Notes: generated by a model from the sequence alone, not told the origin. A stretch of 64,000 bases of DNA from Calothrix sp. NIES-2100 (GCF_002368195.1 NZ_AP018178.1:8762645-8826644); one strand, 5' to 3'; shown: positions 41,626 to 50,716, counted from the stretch's first letter. Program-made: numbers and translations.

Positions 41626-42912
41626 TCATTTTCTCGCCAAAATTACGTAATCATCTAATTTATAGTTAGAATCATGTTTCTGATTGAAGTACTTCTGAAT
41701 CATCTGCGTCATGTAAATTTGCTTAGGGAGAGTCTCTTCTGCGAATTTGGCAAATTCCCTAGCAGAACAAGGTAGCCTAGAATTTCTAGAAGTTAGATAT
41801 TTATACCAAACCAGCTCTAAACCGAGTTCGGAAGTAAATTTTATAACTACATTTCTTTCTATTTCTTGGTCTTCACTTTGTTGAGCATTGTAAAATTTAA
41901 ATAATTTTTTATCTTGTACAATTAATAAAACGTAACCTTCCTTTTTAAGGCAATTAGCAAATACATATTTGTAGATATTATTGGCTTGTAGTCTAGCAGA
42001 TATATCTGAAAAGAAACAGTGAGAAATGACAATAAAATCAAAAAAATCTTGAGGTAATTTATGAGATTTATCTTCCCCTGAAAATAAATCAACAGTTACA
42101 AAGCGAAAGTAAGCATTAATTGGATTCGTGCTTAATTCTATAAACTTTCGCCAAAACTGAAGTCCTCGAAATTGAAATGAATCTTGTTTTTCTAGAGAAT
42201 AGTAGGATATATGAGTTTGTGATAGATTATCAAAATCACTGATACGTTGCAGAAATAGAGCTAAAGCGTAAGCAACTGTTCCTGGGCCTGCTGCAATATC
42301 GAGGATATTAAGTTTATTGCTAAATAAGCCGTTTTGATAAATGAAAAACCAAGCTAAATATAGACAATATACATTTTCTAAAAAAAACTTCATAAAGTAG
42401 ACGTGAGGAGTCAGACTAAAACTATAGTTTGGGTCTTGTCCGATTTTTAAATTATTAATATCTTCAAAAGCATCTTCTAGTTTTATAGATAATTGCTTTT
42501 CAGGAACTTTACTAAACTCTTCGTGGAGATATTCAACCAATTTTATTTCCAAATTTTCAAAGATATCTTTATCAATCCCAGTAGATTGAATTTTGTATTG
42601 ATCGTGCTGGATTAATTGAAATATTTGATAAACTAAATTTACAAATTCTTCATTTGGTGATAACTTGAGATTATCTGCTTGTACCTGAGGAAAGTGTGTT
42701 AATTTTTGGCTTAAATTTGCTATTTCTCTTTTATAGTCCAGAGAATAACGCTCAAGTTGCAGCTTATCTCTAAATAATTTTTCTAACCATGAAAATTTGG
42801 CACCAGATTTTTGAATATCATGTAATATTTTGACAGCTTTTTGTGTGTCTCCACGGCTTAATGCTAGCTTGAACTGCTGACTAAGCCACCAATTTGCTAT
42901 AGGATTACTCAT
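41626..42912 (-). CDS. SAM-dependent methyltransferase coupled to a radical SAM protein
   Basis: The 428-residue protein from ATG 42912. The N-terminal 190 residues are helical without a family I recognise. The Rossmann methyltransferase core begins ILDIAAGPGTVAYALALFL (about 203-221), a GxGxx motif I of Rsm22/class I type; acidic motif II lies in YSLEKQD, and DFIVISHCF is motif IV. The end (LDDYVILARK) completes the fold. The start overlaps the stop of the upstream radical-SAM gene by 8 bases (ATGAGTAA), showing translational coupling. The substrate could be RNA or protein; undetermined. Confidence 0.7.
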   Translation of the reverse strand: MSNPIANWWLSQQFKLALSRGDTQKAVKILHDIQKSGAKFSWLEKLFRDKLQLERYSLDYKREIANLSQKLTHFPQVQADNLKLSPNEEFVNLVYQIFQLIQHDQYKIQSTGIDKDIFENLEIKLVEYLHEEFSKVPEKQLSIKLEDAFEDINNLKIGQDPNYSFSLTPHVYFMKFFLENVYCLYLAWFFIYQNGLFSNKLNILDIAAGPGTVAYALALFLQRISDFDNLSQTHISYYSLEKQDSFQFRGLQFWRKFIELSTNPINAYFRFVTVDLFSGEDKSHKLPQDFFDFIVISHCFFSDISARLQANNIYKYVFANCLKKEGYVLLIVQDKKLFKFYNAQQSEDQEIERNVVIKFTSELGLELVWYKYLTSRNSRLPCSAREFAKFAEETLPKQIYMTQMIQKYFNQKHDSNYKLDDYVILARK

Positions 42913-43843
42913 AACCAAATCCGTCTTTGCCTTCTTTAATTTCTATATTTGTAAGCTGAGAAATTAATTTATTCTTAAACTTCATATAGTTTAATTGCTG
43001 ATTTTGATACCACCAAGCGTATTTTTGCTTAATTTCTTCAGCTTCTGAGCGGGTTGATGCTATTAGAGAACGGTTATAAGTAGGATGAAAATCTTGAATT
43101 ACAACTCTATCAGCGATAGATAGTTGCTGTATAAAAGCTAATTCATCAGTTGCTAAAGTTGGAAGTAGAGGTGTAATTGTAATAGAGATTTTTGGAACAA
43201 AACCTTTAAAAGGCTCTATATTTTGTTTAATCTTTAAAAGAGCATTTAATCTAGCTTTAATACTAGGCGATCGCGGTTCAAAATCCCTGCGCACTGATTC
43301 ACTACCAGTAGGGATACTCATATTAATTCGCAATCGCTGAAATCTTTGTAAATAATCAATATCTCTAGTAATAATTGGACTGCGAGTTTGAATTACTAAA
43401 GTTGGTGTTGGATGATTATTATCCCTAACATCAAGCATCACCTCTAAAAGCCTGCGAGTCAACTGCTGCTGAGACTCCAAAGGTTGATAAGGATCTGTCA
43501 CACTACTCAGATAAATTCTCGGAGGATTTTGCGGATTTTTCTCATACCATTTTTGTAATTCTTTAGCTAAAATCTCCGCTGCATTTTCCTTAACAATCAC
43601 CCAATTTCCCCAATCTTGGCGCATTTTAGTATTCGGACTAAATGCAGCAGCATAGCAATAACTACATCCATACTGACAACCCCGATAAGGATTTAGCGTA
43701 AAATCATAAGCCTCAATAAAACCTGTAGCCTTAGTCAAAAGGGATTTAGCATTTTGAGCATAAACATTAGCACTCCCAAATTTTTCCTTGACTAATTTAG
43801 TTGGCTTACCTGTGCAATAACCTTGATACCTTGGTTGTGCCAT
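42905..43843 (-). CDS. radical SAM protein of the SPL (spore photoproduct lyase-like) family
   Basis: The 312-residue protein has the radical SAM cluster motif CQYGCSYCY (Cys56, 60, 63) within FTLNPYRGCQYGCSYCYAAA, then IYLSSVTDPYQPLE and TLVIQTRSP, ITRDIDYL, all typical of the COG1533/Rv2578c-type SPL family. It generates a 5'-deoxyadenosyl radical by family; substrate unknown, with DNA or RNA possible. There is no C-terminal DNA-repair Cys obvious as in true SplB. It is the first gene of a coupled pair with a methyltransferase. Confidence 0.85.
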   Translation of the reverse strand: MAQPRYQGYCTGKPTKLVKEKFGSANVYAQNAKSLLTKATGFIEAYDFTLNPYRGCQYGCSYCYAAAFSPNTKMRQDWGNWVIVKENAAEILAKELQKWYEKNPQNPPRIYLSSVTDPYQPLESQQQLTRRLLEVMLDVRDNNHPTPTLVIQTRSPIITRDIDYLQRFQRLRINMSIPTGSESVRRDFEPRSPSIKARLNALLKIKQNIEPFKGFVPKISITITPLLPTLATDELAFIQQLSIADRVVIQDFHPTYNRSLIASTRSEAEEIKQKYAWWYQNQQLNYMKFKNKLISQLTNIEIKEGKDGFGYE

Positions 43844-44179
43844 TGTAAATTTTATATTTTATATATGGTCTATCAACTCACCTTATTTTCTATAATTCCC
43901 AGTTTTATTTACGACTTATACAAGTTTCACAAAAAATTTTAATTTTTTTTTGTATCGCCAGAGCTGATATCAGTGACTTGAAAGTGAGCAGGTGAATAAT
44001 ACCATGTTCTCAAGATAGCAGCTACAGGCTAACTCAACTTTTAAGTAGGCTAGAAGTGATTAAGCAAGAACAGAATAGTATTTTAGAGCAAATTGCGGCA
44101 ATAGTTTCAGCTAATAAATAATAGCTGTCAACAAAAATAGATAGTTATTAAACATGGTTATTTGGAAAACTTTATACCC
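43844..44179. other. intergenic region with a possible coding remnant
   Basis: A short plus-strand frame ending at 44121 reads RLTQLLSRLEVIKQEQNSIL, then EQIAAIVSANK and stop. It looks like the coiled-coil tail of a lost gene but has no start codon. Otherwise AT-rich with no motif. Confidence 0.3.
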
Positions 44180-44998
44180 CTAATTCTGCTGTTCTAACCA
44201 AGCTACCAAATCAGCAAGTTGCGAAAAATCAAGCAACTCTTCTCCTAAGTTTTCTAACTTTTCAGTTGGTAAATTCCGAACCTGCTCAATTATTGGTGCA
44301 TCAATATCACCAAAACGCCTATTAAGTTGGCGTAGAATCAAACTTTCTTCACCTTGTTTTTTACCTTGTTGCAAAATATCTTGATAAATTACAGATTCTT
44401 TCATAATATCCTCCCGTAATAATTGGCGAATTAAATCCTTATCAAACCGCAATCCAGCCAAAATCTCTATACAACCTGCTATATTTTGTCGCTGCTCCCT
44501 ATTTGGAATTGTAGCGACTCGTTCGGCAACTTGGGCAAGCAGTCCTTGAGGTGAGTCGGTTCTGGTTAATGTTGCTAGAGGTAACAGTGCAGGATTTGCC
44601 AAAAATGCTGCTGAATCTTGCTCCCATAGACGAACTACTCGATATTGATGAATTGTTGTGTCATCTCGATATTCTTCAGTGAAAGCCATTTCGTTAGTAG
44701 TTTCCTGTAAAAAGATGATTACTTGGGTTACAGGACATCGATATTGGCGCTTCAACCTCACGGAATAATCAAGCATTCGGAAGTTCAGTGGCGGATCGGA
44801 TATCGCTAATGTTTGAAATTCAATATGTAAAATTTTGTTAGCTGCTTGCAAAAATGTCACAGAATCTGCACGAATTGGTTCTAGTGTCAGTTCAGTTTTT
44901 AAGATTTCAATTTGTGGCGCGTCTACTCCTAGCAACCAGCGAACAAAATCTGCTGGGTACTGTTCAGCTAAATATTTACAAGCGTTGTCGTAACTCAA
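44180..44998 (-). CDS. Rpn-family protein with DUF4351 C terminus
   Basis: The 272-residue protein begins MSYDNACKYLAEQYPADFVRWLLG, with core LEPIRADSVTFLQAANKILHIEFQTL (Asp then E-x-Q), and ends ESLILRQLNRRFGDIDAPIIEQVRNLPTEKLENLGEELLDF, the DUF4351 signature. It is one of the numerous cyanobacterial PD-(D/E)XK nuclease/transposase-like proteins. Role uncertain. It lies between the radical-SAM unit and the ATPase gene, same strand, with gaps of 336 and 79 bp. Confidence 0.85.
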   Translation of the reverse strand: MSYDNACKYLAEQYPADFVRWLLGVDAPQIEILKTELTLEPIRADSVTFLQAANKILHIEFQTLAISDPPLNFRMLDYSVRLKRQYRCPVTQVIIFLQETTNEMAFTEEYRDDTTIHQYRVVRLWEQDSAAFLANPALLPLATLTRTDSPQGLLAQVAERVATIPNREQRQNIAGCIEILAGLRFDKDLIRQLLREDIMKESVIYQDILQQGKKQGEESLILRQLNRRFGDIDAPIIEQVRNLPTEKLENLGEELLDFSQLADLVAWLEQQN

Positions 44999-45077
44999 GT
45001 TACTATTTTTCTGTTTCTATACAACAATCTTTTACCTTATATGAATTCGCTCTCTTACTCTACATTTCGTGATATTT

Positions 45078-47771
45078 TTATACTGCGCCTCTACGATCCA
45101 TTTCAAAACCATATACATAGATATCAGCAACCTTATAGCGTTTCTCTTTTTCGCGCCATTCAATAATGCCAATTTCACTTAAAAAAGAAGCAAATTCTTC
45201 AAAATCAGCAATATCATGTGCTGACTCTTGCCATACTGTTTGTAACTGTTCTTTAGATAAGAAAGCCAATTTCCCTTTAAGAGAGTCAAAAAATTTAGTC
45301 AAATCAGGGTATTCCTCTTTAATTTCTTCACACCGCTTTTCTGATGCTTTTTTTAAGCCAAATTCAAGTGATTTTCCTTGTAGTAGACGATCTGTACGGA
45401 ATTTACTTGATGATTGACCCTTATAGGTTAGTTCTTGTTCTTTTGCCCCTTTTAGTAATATACTTAAACTCCGAGGAAAAGTAGTATCACTTGAGTCTGT
45501 TAATCGTTCATAAACCCATCGTGATACATTTTTAGCTCTGTTTCCACCTCGGCGACGACTTCCCCAAAGTATTTCTAAAGCTTTATCAATCGCCTCTTCA
45601 CTAGCTTGATCAATACTTTCAAAAGCAACAGGAGATATTCGGTCAACCAAATGTTTAAAATCTTCAGATTGTATTGCTTGACGAAGTGCTAATCGGAGAA
45701 AGTCGATCCTAGTCCACTGTAAAATAATATCCCGTCCAGTAAAATGACTTTTATTGTCGAAACTTAAACGATTCCATATATCTTCTCTTAAAAAGATTTT
45801 AAATCTTATTTCTGTTAATCTGTTAGCATCACAAGATTGAACTAATTGAAACAAGCCAGTAAGTGCTTGCTGTCGTACTCCTCCTAGTTCTGGAAAATCT
45901 TCGTCTAAATCATCATAAAGAAACCACAGTTTTAGAGAATTCTTTTTGGCTTCTTCATTAAGAAGAATATCTATGGCATCCTTGACTATGAGCCTTAGTT
46001 CAGAGTTAGTAGATAATAATAGCAAAGCTTGAGTGTATTCAGACTGCCATCTTTCTGTAGGTAAGTTATTAATAATTTTTTTAATTTCACTAAACTTTGC
46101 GCCTTTCTTACCTTTAGGAAAAGTAAATAAATTTTCCTGATGACATCTCAGCAGTAAATAAGCTCTCCAGAAAGCTTCCCATGTAGCACTATTTGACTGC
46201 AAATTTTTGTGGATAAATTGGAAGTCCTCACGCGATGGGCGGCTTTCTTGGAATCTTCCGTGTGCTGACAAAAATGTAGTGTTATCTAACCGTCCATGAG
46301 CTAGTTTTTGAGCAACACTTTTATGTTGTAAAAAAAGCCAATACAGTGCAGTTTTACCTGTGCCTTTTCGCCCTCTAATTAGGCAAGTTGTATCGTCTAA
46401 AAATCTTTCAAAATCAGTAGTACGCTGAAATAGTAGATTTAAATCTTGTCTTTGATCGGCAGCATTTACTTCAGGAAACTGCAAACTTTCAATAATCTTC
46501 CACCGCTGATCTATTGTATTTAAAACATTGCTACGTTTTAGTTCATCAGTTTTTTCATCAATTAAGTTAGCGATTTTTGTGTAATAATCTTGGTTACCTT
46601 GTACAGGATAGCTATCAGCCAAAGCGATTGGTAACAGATAAGGTACTACTAAAAGTTCTTCTGTTGGAGTTTGAGAATTATCTAAATCTGTTTCAGATTC
46701 ATCTGTTTCATAGTTTTCATTTGTTGCTGTTTTTATTTTGTTCAGCAATGATTCCCAAATTTGTTTTACTTTAGACAGACCAATCTTAGTAACATCAGGA
46801 ACAGGAGAAAAAACAAAATTTATTGATAAATTTTTTAGTCCTTGCAGGGATTGTATTAGCAGTTCTATCCCTTGTTTATTTTGTTCGTTAGGGAAAAGAA
46901 AAACTATTGCTTCATCAGCTGCTTGAATTAATGATAAAGCTCCCCATTGATTGATTCCAGTTCTCGAATCAATTAAGAGAATATCAGGTTTTAATTGTTC
47001 GTAAATTTCTCTTTTAAAAACAGACCAAAGACTTTGATCTCCATCAATAACAGTAGTAGCATGAAGATCATCAACTTTAGATACATAATCAAGATTAAGA
47101 GAACCAGCAGGAACAACAAATAATCTTCCTGTGGCGTTAGATATTTTTACTTCGCCAAATATTTCAGCAATTGAAATACTTGGTTCTACTCCTTCTGGTA
47201 AATAGGAACGCTCATAAAAATAGTCAACAATTCCATATTTGGGTTGTGGCCTTAGATTGAATGCTGTACTCAACCCAGGTGCTTCTAAATCTAAATCAAC
47301 AGCTACAACTTTAAGACCCCGCATTGCTAAAATTGAGGCAACATGGGTTAATGCCGTAGTTCGACCTACTCCTCCTTTAAAAGAATAAAATGTCACTGTT
47401 CTGGGTAACCTGAGTTCACGCTCAGGTATAGGAGGTTGATTTTGCGGATTTGCTGCTTGAATTGCTAAATCTTGCCAAGTTTGTACTGAAGCTGTATTAA
47501 AAGCTTGCGGTGCTGAAAGATTTAGTGAATCTGCTTCTTGAGGAGTGTATAAGGAAATAAACCCAGGAGATAAATGAGGAACTTGTGATTTAAGTAAGTT
47601 AGAAATTTGTTCTTTGCGCTGAAGACTAGATAAATTAATAAATTGCTCGCTCACAATTGTTAGATTAAGCAAGCCTGATGTGGAAATATTTATATCAACC
47701 CACTCTGGCGAATTATGTACATACTGGTTTTTAATCTGCTGTTTTAGCAAAACCTGCCAATTTTCTTGCAT
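45078..47771 (-). CDS. two-module P-loop protein: KGGVGR-type ParA/MinD-like NTPase fused to Sll1717-like ATPase
   Basis: The 897-residue protein has three parts. Residues 1-115 are an uncharacterised domain. Residues 124-410 are a ParA/MinD-like module with deviant Walker A KGGVGRTT (132-139), VDLDLEAPG (158-166) and DILLIDSRTG (263-272), which is Walker B-like. Residues 455-800 are a second NTPase with Walker A GRKGTGKTAL (467-476) and Walker B LWFLYDDLDE (615-624), followed by FLREDIWNRL, like the Sll1717-type P-loop family. A winged-helix-like end (DFEEFASFLSEIGIIEW) may follow. It starts 11 bp after a HEPN-like gene. A two-gene defence-type module is inferred from architecture. Confidence 0.8.
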   Translation of the reverse strand: MQENWQVLLKQQIKNQYVHNSPEWVDINISTSGLLNLTIVSEQFINLSSLQRKEQISNLLKSQVPHLSPGFISLYTPQEADSLNLSAPQAFNTASVQTWQDLAIQAANPQNQPPIPERELRLPRTVTFYSFKGGVGRTTALTHVASILAMRGLKVVAVDLDLEAPGLSTAFNLRPQPKYGIVDYFYERSYLPEGVEPSISIAEIFGEVKISNATGRLFVVPAGSLNLDYVSKVDDLHATTVIDGDQSLWSVFKREIYEQLKPDILLIDSRTGINQWGALSLIQAADEAIVFLFPNEQNKQGIELLIQSLQGLKNLSINFVFSPVPDVTKIGLSKVKQIWESLLNKIKTATNENYETDESETDLDNSQTPTEELLVVPYLLPIALADSYPVQGNQDYYTKIANLIDEKTDELKRSNVLNTIDQRWKIIESLQFPEVNAADQRQDLNLLFQRTTDFERFLDDTTCLIRGRKGTGKTALYWLFLQHKSVAQKLAHGRLDNTTFLSAHGRFQESRPSREDFQFIHKNLQSNSATWEAFWRAYLLLRCHQENLFTFPKGKKGAKFSEIKKIINNLPTERWQSEYTQALLLLSTNSELRLIVKDAIDILLNEEAKKNSLKLWFLYDDLDEDFPELGGVRQQALTGLFQLVQSCDANRLTEIRFKIFLREDIWNRLSFDNKSHFTGRDIILQWTRIDFLRLALRQAIQSEDFKHLVDRISPVAFESIDQASEEAIDKALEILWGSRRRGGNRAKNVSRWVYERLTDSSDTTFPRSLSILLKGAKEQELTYKGQSSSKFRTDRLLQGKSLEFGLKKASEKRCEEIKEEYPDLTKFFDSLKGKLAFLSKEQLQTVWQESAHDIADFEEFASFLSEIGIIEWREKEKRYKVADIYVYGFEMDRRGAV

Positions 47772-47782
47772 TTTTTACCTCT

Positions 47783-48178
47783 TTAAAGTTGAGTAGCTTG
47801 TTTGAGTAACCAACTTTTGATACTCTTGTATGCGTATAACCAGCGTCTGTAATTTGACTCATCAGGCTCAAGGCCAGAATAACGCATATCTATAAAATGT
47901 TGACCCATTGGATTCTCAACTTGATCCAGCCATTTCCTTCCTTCAGAAAAATTATCAATCCTAGATTTGAGCTTATTATGTTGTTTGAGCAGTTCCGCAT
48001 AACTATGTGTTCTCAAATTCTCACTTGTCACTCCGCGTAAAGTGTTACAAATAATAGCTTTTATTAGACACTCAATGGTTACACCACCAAAGTGCATAGC
48101 CCCAACCTTTCTTCCTGATTGGCTGAGAGTTTCAGTATCACTATGGCGATCAATAAAAGCTGCCTGATAATCTTCCAT
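47783..48178 (-). CDS. HEPN-like small helical protein
   Basis: The 131-residue, mainly helical protein has AMHFGGVTIECLIKAIICNTL (about 27-47), a helix pattern common in HEPN-domain proteins ('hhxhAxExhLKAhh'). It is followed by HSYAELLKQHNKL, the usual 'H-x-L-x-x-L' helix, and FIDMRYSGLEPDE, the 'hxxhRYxx' helix of the fold. A clear RX4-6H RNase motif is not visible, so it may be a non-catalytic, toxin-like or adaptor HEPN. It is upstream of and 11 bp from the 897-residue double NTPase, so both form one unit. Confidence 0.6.
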   Translation of the reverse strand: MEDYQAAFIDRHSDTETLSQSGRKVGAMHFGGVTIECLIKAIICNTLRGVTSENLRTHSYAELLKQHNKLKSRIDNFSEGRKWLDQVENPMGQHFIDMRYSGLEPDESNYRRWLYAYKSIKSWLLKQATQL

Positions 48179-48284
48179 ACTTAGTTAAATTAAATTTAAA
48201 GCCAGATCAGTATATTATTAAATAGCAATTACCTTAACATTATTAATTTGTTATTTTCTGGTTTGAAAAACCTGAATATTGACA

Positions 48285-48323
48285 CAAAAAAACAGCCGCC
48301 TCCACAAGGGAAGCAGCTGTTTT
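48285..48323 (-). terminator. terminator of groEL
   Basis: AACAGCCGC pairs with GCAGCTGTT (one mismatch) and on the minus strand is followed by TTTTTTT. It lies about 25 bases after the groEL stop. Confidence 0.8.
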
Positions 48324-48346
48324 CACAAATAGGGGGCTAGAAAGTA

Positions 48347-49984
48347 TTAGTAATCGAAGTCGCCGCCACCCATACCACCGCCACCAGCAGGAGCAGCATC
48401 TTTAGGTTCTGGCTTATCAACTACGATGCATTCGGTTGTCAACACCATACCAGCGATGGAAGCAGCGTTTTGCAGAGCAGAACGAGTTACCTTAGCAGGG
48501 TCAACAATACCAGCAACAAACAAGTCAACAAACTCATTGGTTGCAGCGTTGTAGCCTACGTTGAATTCTTTTTCTTTCACACGTTCAGCAATTACAGCGC
48601 CGTTTTGTCCTGCGTTTTCTGCAATTCTCTTCAGAGGTGCAGGTAAAGCACGAGCAACAATCAACGCACCAGTTAACTCTTCACCAGTGAGGTTTTTGTT
48701 TGCCCATTCTTCCAGTTCAGGAGTCAAGTGAGCCAGAGTTGTACCACCGCCGGGAACAATACCTTCTTCCACAGCAGCTTTGGTAGCGTTGATAGCGTCT
48801 TCTAAGCGCAGCTTCTTGTCCTTCATTTCGGTTTCAGTCGCTGCACCGACCTTAACAACTGCAACACCACCAGCCAACTTAGCTAGGCGTTCTTGTAGTT
48901 TTTCTTTGTCGTAGGAAGATTCGGTTTCGTCAATTTGACGACGGATTTGCTCAATCCGAGCTTTAACGGCAACTTCGTTACCTTCGGCAACAATTGTGGT
49001 GTTGTCTTTGGTAATGGTGATGCGGCGAGCTTTACCTAAGCTATCCAGCTTGGTGTTATCTAGCTTGAGACCAGCATCTTCGGTGACTAGCTGACCACCG
49101 GTGAGGATGGCGATATCTTCTAGCATAGCTTTGCGGCGATCGCCAAATCCAGGTGCTTTAACAGCAGCCACGTTTAGCACACCGCGCAGGCGGTTAACTA
49201 CTAGAGTTGCCAAAGCTTCTTTTTCAATATCTTCAGCGATGATTACTAAGGGACGACCAGCACGCGCTACTTGCTCAAGCACGGGTACTAGGTCTTGTAC
49301 CAAAGCGATTTTCTTATCGGTTAATAGGAGGAAAGGCTCATCGAAGACAGCTTCCATCCGTTCTGCGTCGGTAGCGAAGTAAGGAGAGATATAGCCTTTG
49401 TCAAAGCGCATCCCTTCGGTGATTTCCAATTCGGTGGTCATGGATTTCCCTTCTTCTAGGGAAATTACGCCTTCCTTACCCACCTTATCCATTGCTTGGG
49501 CAATCATCTGACCGACTTCTTCGTCATTACCGGCGGAGATGGAACCAACTTGCGCAATGGCTTTGGAATCTTCTACGGGGCGAGCGTGTTGAGCAATCTT
49601 CTCTACCAAGAAGGTAGTAGCTTTGTCAATACCGCGCTTCAACAAAATTGCATTTGCACCAGCAGCAACGTTGCGTAAGCCTTCTTTAACAATTGCGTGC
49701 GCCAAAACGGTAGCTGTGGTGGTACCATCACCCGCAGCGTCGTTGGTTTTAGAAGCAGCTTGGCGAATCAAAGCCACGCCAGTATTTTCAACGTGGTCTT
49801 CTAATTCGATTTCTTTGGCAATGGTTACGCCATCATTGACGATTTGCGGTGCGCCAAATTTCTTTTCTAGCACGACGTTACGACCTTTAGGGCCAAGAGT
49901 AACTGCCACAGCTTCTGCTAGGATGTCCATGCCTCGTTCTAGGGCGCGACGGGCGTTTTCGTTGTAGATAATGCGCTTTGCCAT
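48347..49984 (-). CDS. groL: chaperonin GroEL (groES-linked copy)
   Basis: The 545-residue Cpn60 has MAKRIIYNENARRALERGMD at the N terminus, VTLGPKGRNVVLEKKFG and DGTTTATVLA, the ATPase loops, and GGGMGGGDFDY as the flexible GGM-type tail. The tail is typical of the groES-linked GroEL1 of cyanobacteria; GroEL2 usually lacks it. It folds cytosolic proteins with GroES. It is 84 bp behind groES, with heptamer repeats between, and under the CIRCE/K-box control upstream of groES. Confidence 0.97.
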   Translation of the reverse strand: MAKRIIYNENARRALERGMDILAEAVAVTLGPKGRNVVLEKKFGAPQIVNDGVTIAKEIELEDHVENTGVALIRQAASKTNDAAGDGTTTATVLAHAIVKEGLRNVAAGANAILLKRGIDKATTFLVEKIAQHARPVEDSKAIAQVGSISAGNDEEVGQMIAQAMDKVGKEGVISLEEGKSMTTELEITEGMRFDKGYISPYFATDAERMEAVFDEPFLLLTDKKIALVQDLVPVLEQVARAGRPLVIIAEDIEKEALATLVVNRLRGVLNVAAVKAPGFGDRRKAMLEDIAILTGGQLVTEDAGLKLDNTKLDSLGKARRITITKDNTTIVAEGNEVAVKARIEQIRRQIDETESSYDKEKLQERLAKLAGGVAVVKVGAATETEMKDKKLRLEDAINATKAAVEEGIVPGGGTTLAHLTPELEEWANKNLTGEELTGALIVARALPAPLKRIAENAGQNGAVIAERVKEKEFNVGYNAATNEFVDLFVAGIVDPAKVTRSALQNAASIAGMVLTTECIVVDKPEPKDAAPAGGGGMGGGDFDY

Positions 49985-49997
49985 AATTTTAATAGTC

Positions 49998-50062
49998 CTT
50001 TGTCATTTGTCATTTGTCATTTGTCATTTGTCATTAGTCATTGGCTAATGACTAATGATCAA
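49998..50062. repeat. TTTGTCA repeats and hairpin between groES and groEL
   Basis: TTTGTCA is repeated about five times (49998-50030), followed by ATTAGTCATT (50033-50042) paired perfectly with AATGACTAAT (50047-50056). In the mRNA this would form a stem-loop in the groES-groEL intercistronic gap. Confidence 0.7.
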
Positions 50063-50068
50063 TGACCA

Positions 50069-50380
50069 TTAGCTAACGATTGCTAAAATATCTTTTTCTG
50101 AAAGCAGGACGTATTCTTCTGTGCCGAGCTTGACATCAGTGCCAGCGTACTTGGAGTACAGCACTTTGTCGCCGACCTTAAGTTCTGGCTCTTGACGAGA
50201 ACCGTCATCGTTCCGCTTACCAGGGCCTAGAGCGACCACTTCCCCAACCTGGGGCTTTTCCTTCGCGGTGTCGGGTAAATACAGACCACCTGCGGTCTTT
50301 TCCTCAGAGGCGCTCACTTTCACGAAAACGCGATCGCCTAAAGGTTTAACTGTAGAAACGCTTAAAGATACTGCTGCCAT
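50069..50380 (-). CDS. groES: co-chaperonin GroES
   Basis: The 103-residue lid of the GroEL chamber has VKPLGDRVFVKVSASEEKTAGGLYLPDTA with the mobile loop, and KVLYSKYAGTDVKLGTEEYVLLSEKDILAIV at the end. Normal length. It is the first gene of groESL, with a perfect CIRCE 16 bases upstream of the start. Confidence 0.97.
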   Translation of the reverse strand: MAAVSLSVSTVKPLGDRVFVKVSASEEKTAGGLYLPDTAKEKPQVGEVVALGPGKRNDDGSRQEPELKVGDKVLYSKYAGTDVKLGTEEYVLLSEKDILAIVS

Positions 50381-50396
50381 ATTTATTTCTCCAGAG

Positions 50397-50423
50397 TTAG
50401 CACTCTCAACTCCTGAGTGCTAA
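50397..50423 (-). promoter_or_regulatory. CIRCE operator (HrcA-binding)
   Basis: TTAGCACTC (50397-50405), nine bases, GAGTGCTAA (50415-50423): a perfect match to the consensus TTAGCACTC-N9-GAGTGCTAA. HrcA represses groESL through this palindrome and releases on heat. Confidence 0.95.
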
Positions 50424-50462
50424 TTTACCGAAGATAGCCATACAATGGCAACAATTTTTTGT

Positions 50463-50478
50463 GTACGGGTTCCCGAAC
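50463..50478 (-). promoter_or_regulatory. K-box regulatory element of groESL
   Basis: Read on the minus strand this is GTTCGGGAACCCGTAC, an exact fit to the cyanobacterial K-box GTTCGG-NNAN-CCNNAC described upstream of groESL. It lies 39 bases upstream of the CIRCE. Confidence 0.8.
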
Positions 50479-50483
50479 TAGGC

Positions 50484-50575
50484 GATGAGGGGGATGAGGG
50501 GACAAGGGGACAAAGGAAGGGGGACAAGGGAGATAAAAAATGAGAAATGCCCAATGCCCAATGCCCCATGCCCTT
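50484..50575. repeat. GGGGACAAG and CCAATGC heptamer repeats
   Basis: The run GATGAGG/GGGACAA (50484-50530) is followed by CCCAATG repeats (50548-50570). It lies just upstream of the groESL regulatory sites. Confidence 0.7.
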
Positions 50576-50716
50576 TAAATACAGATACTTAAGTACAAAT
50601 ACTTATTTATTTTAAAGTTTCAGGTTCTGTTCATTAAGTTACGAATATTTTTTTATGAACAAATTTATTTGCAAAGCGGGGAAATTGTTATAGAACTGTA
50701 ATCAGGGAGCAGCTTG

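Noticed and set aside
43993..44121. Small plus-strand coding remnant ending VSANK
   Set aside because: No start codon in frame after the preceding stop; kept only as a note in the intergenic entry.
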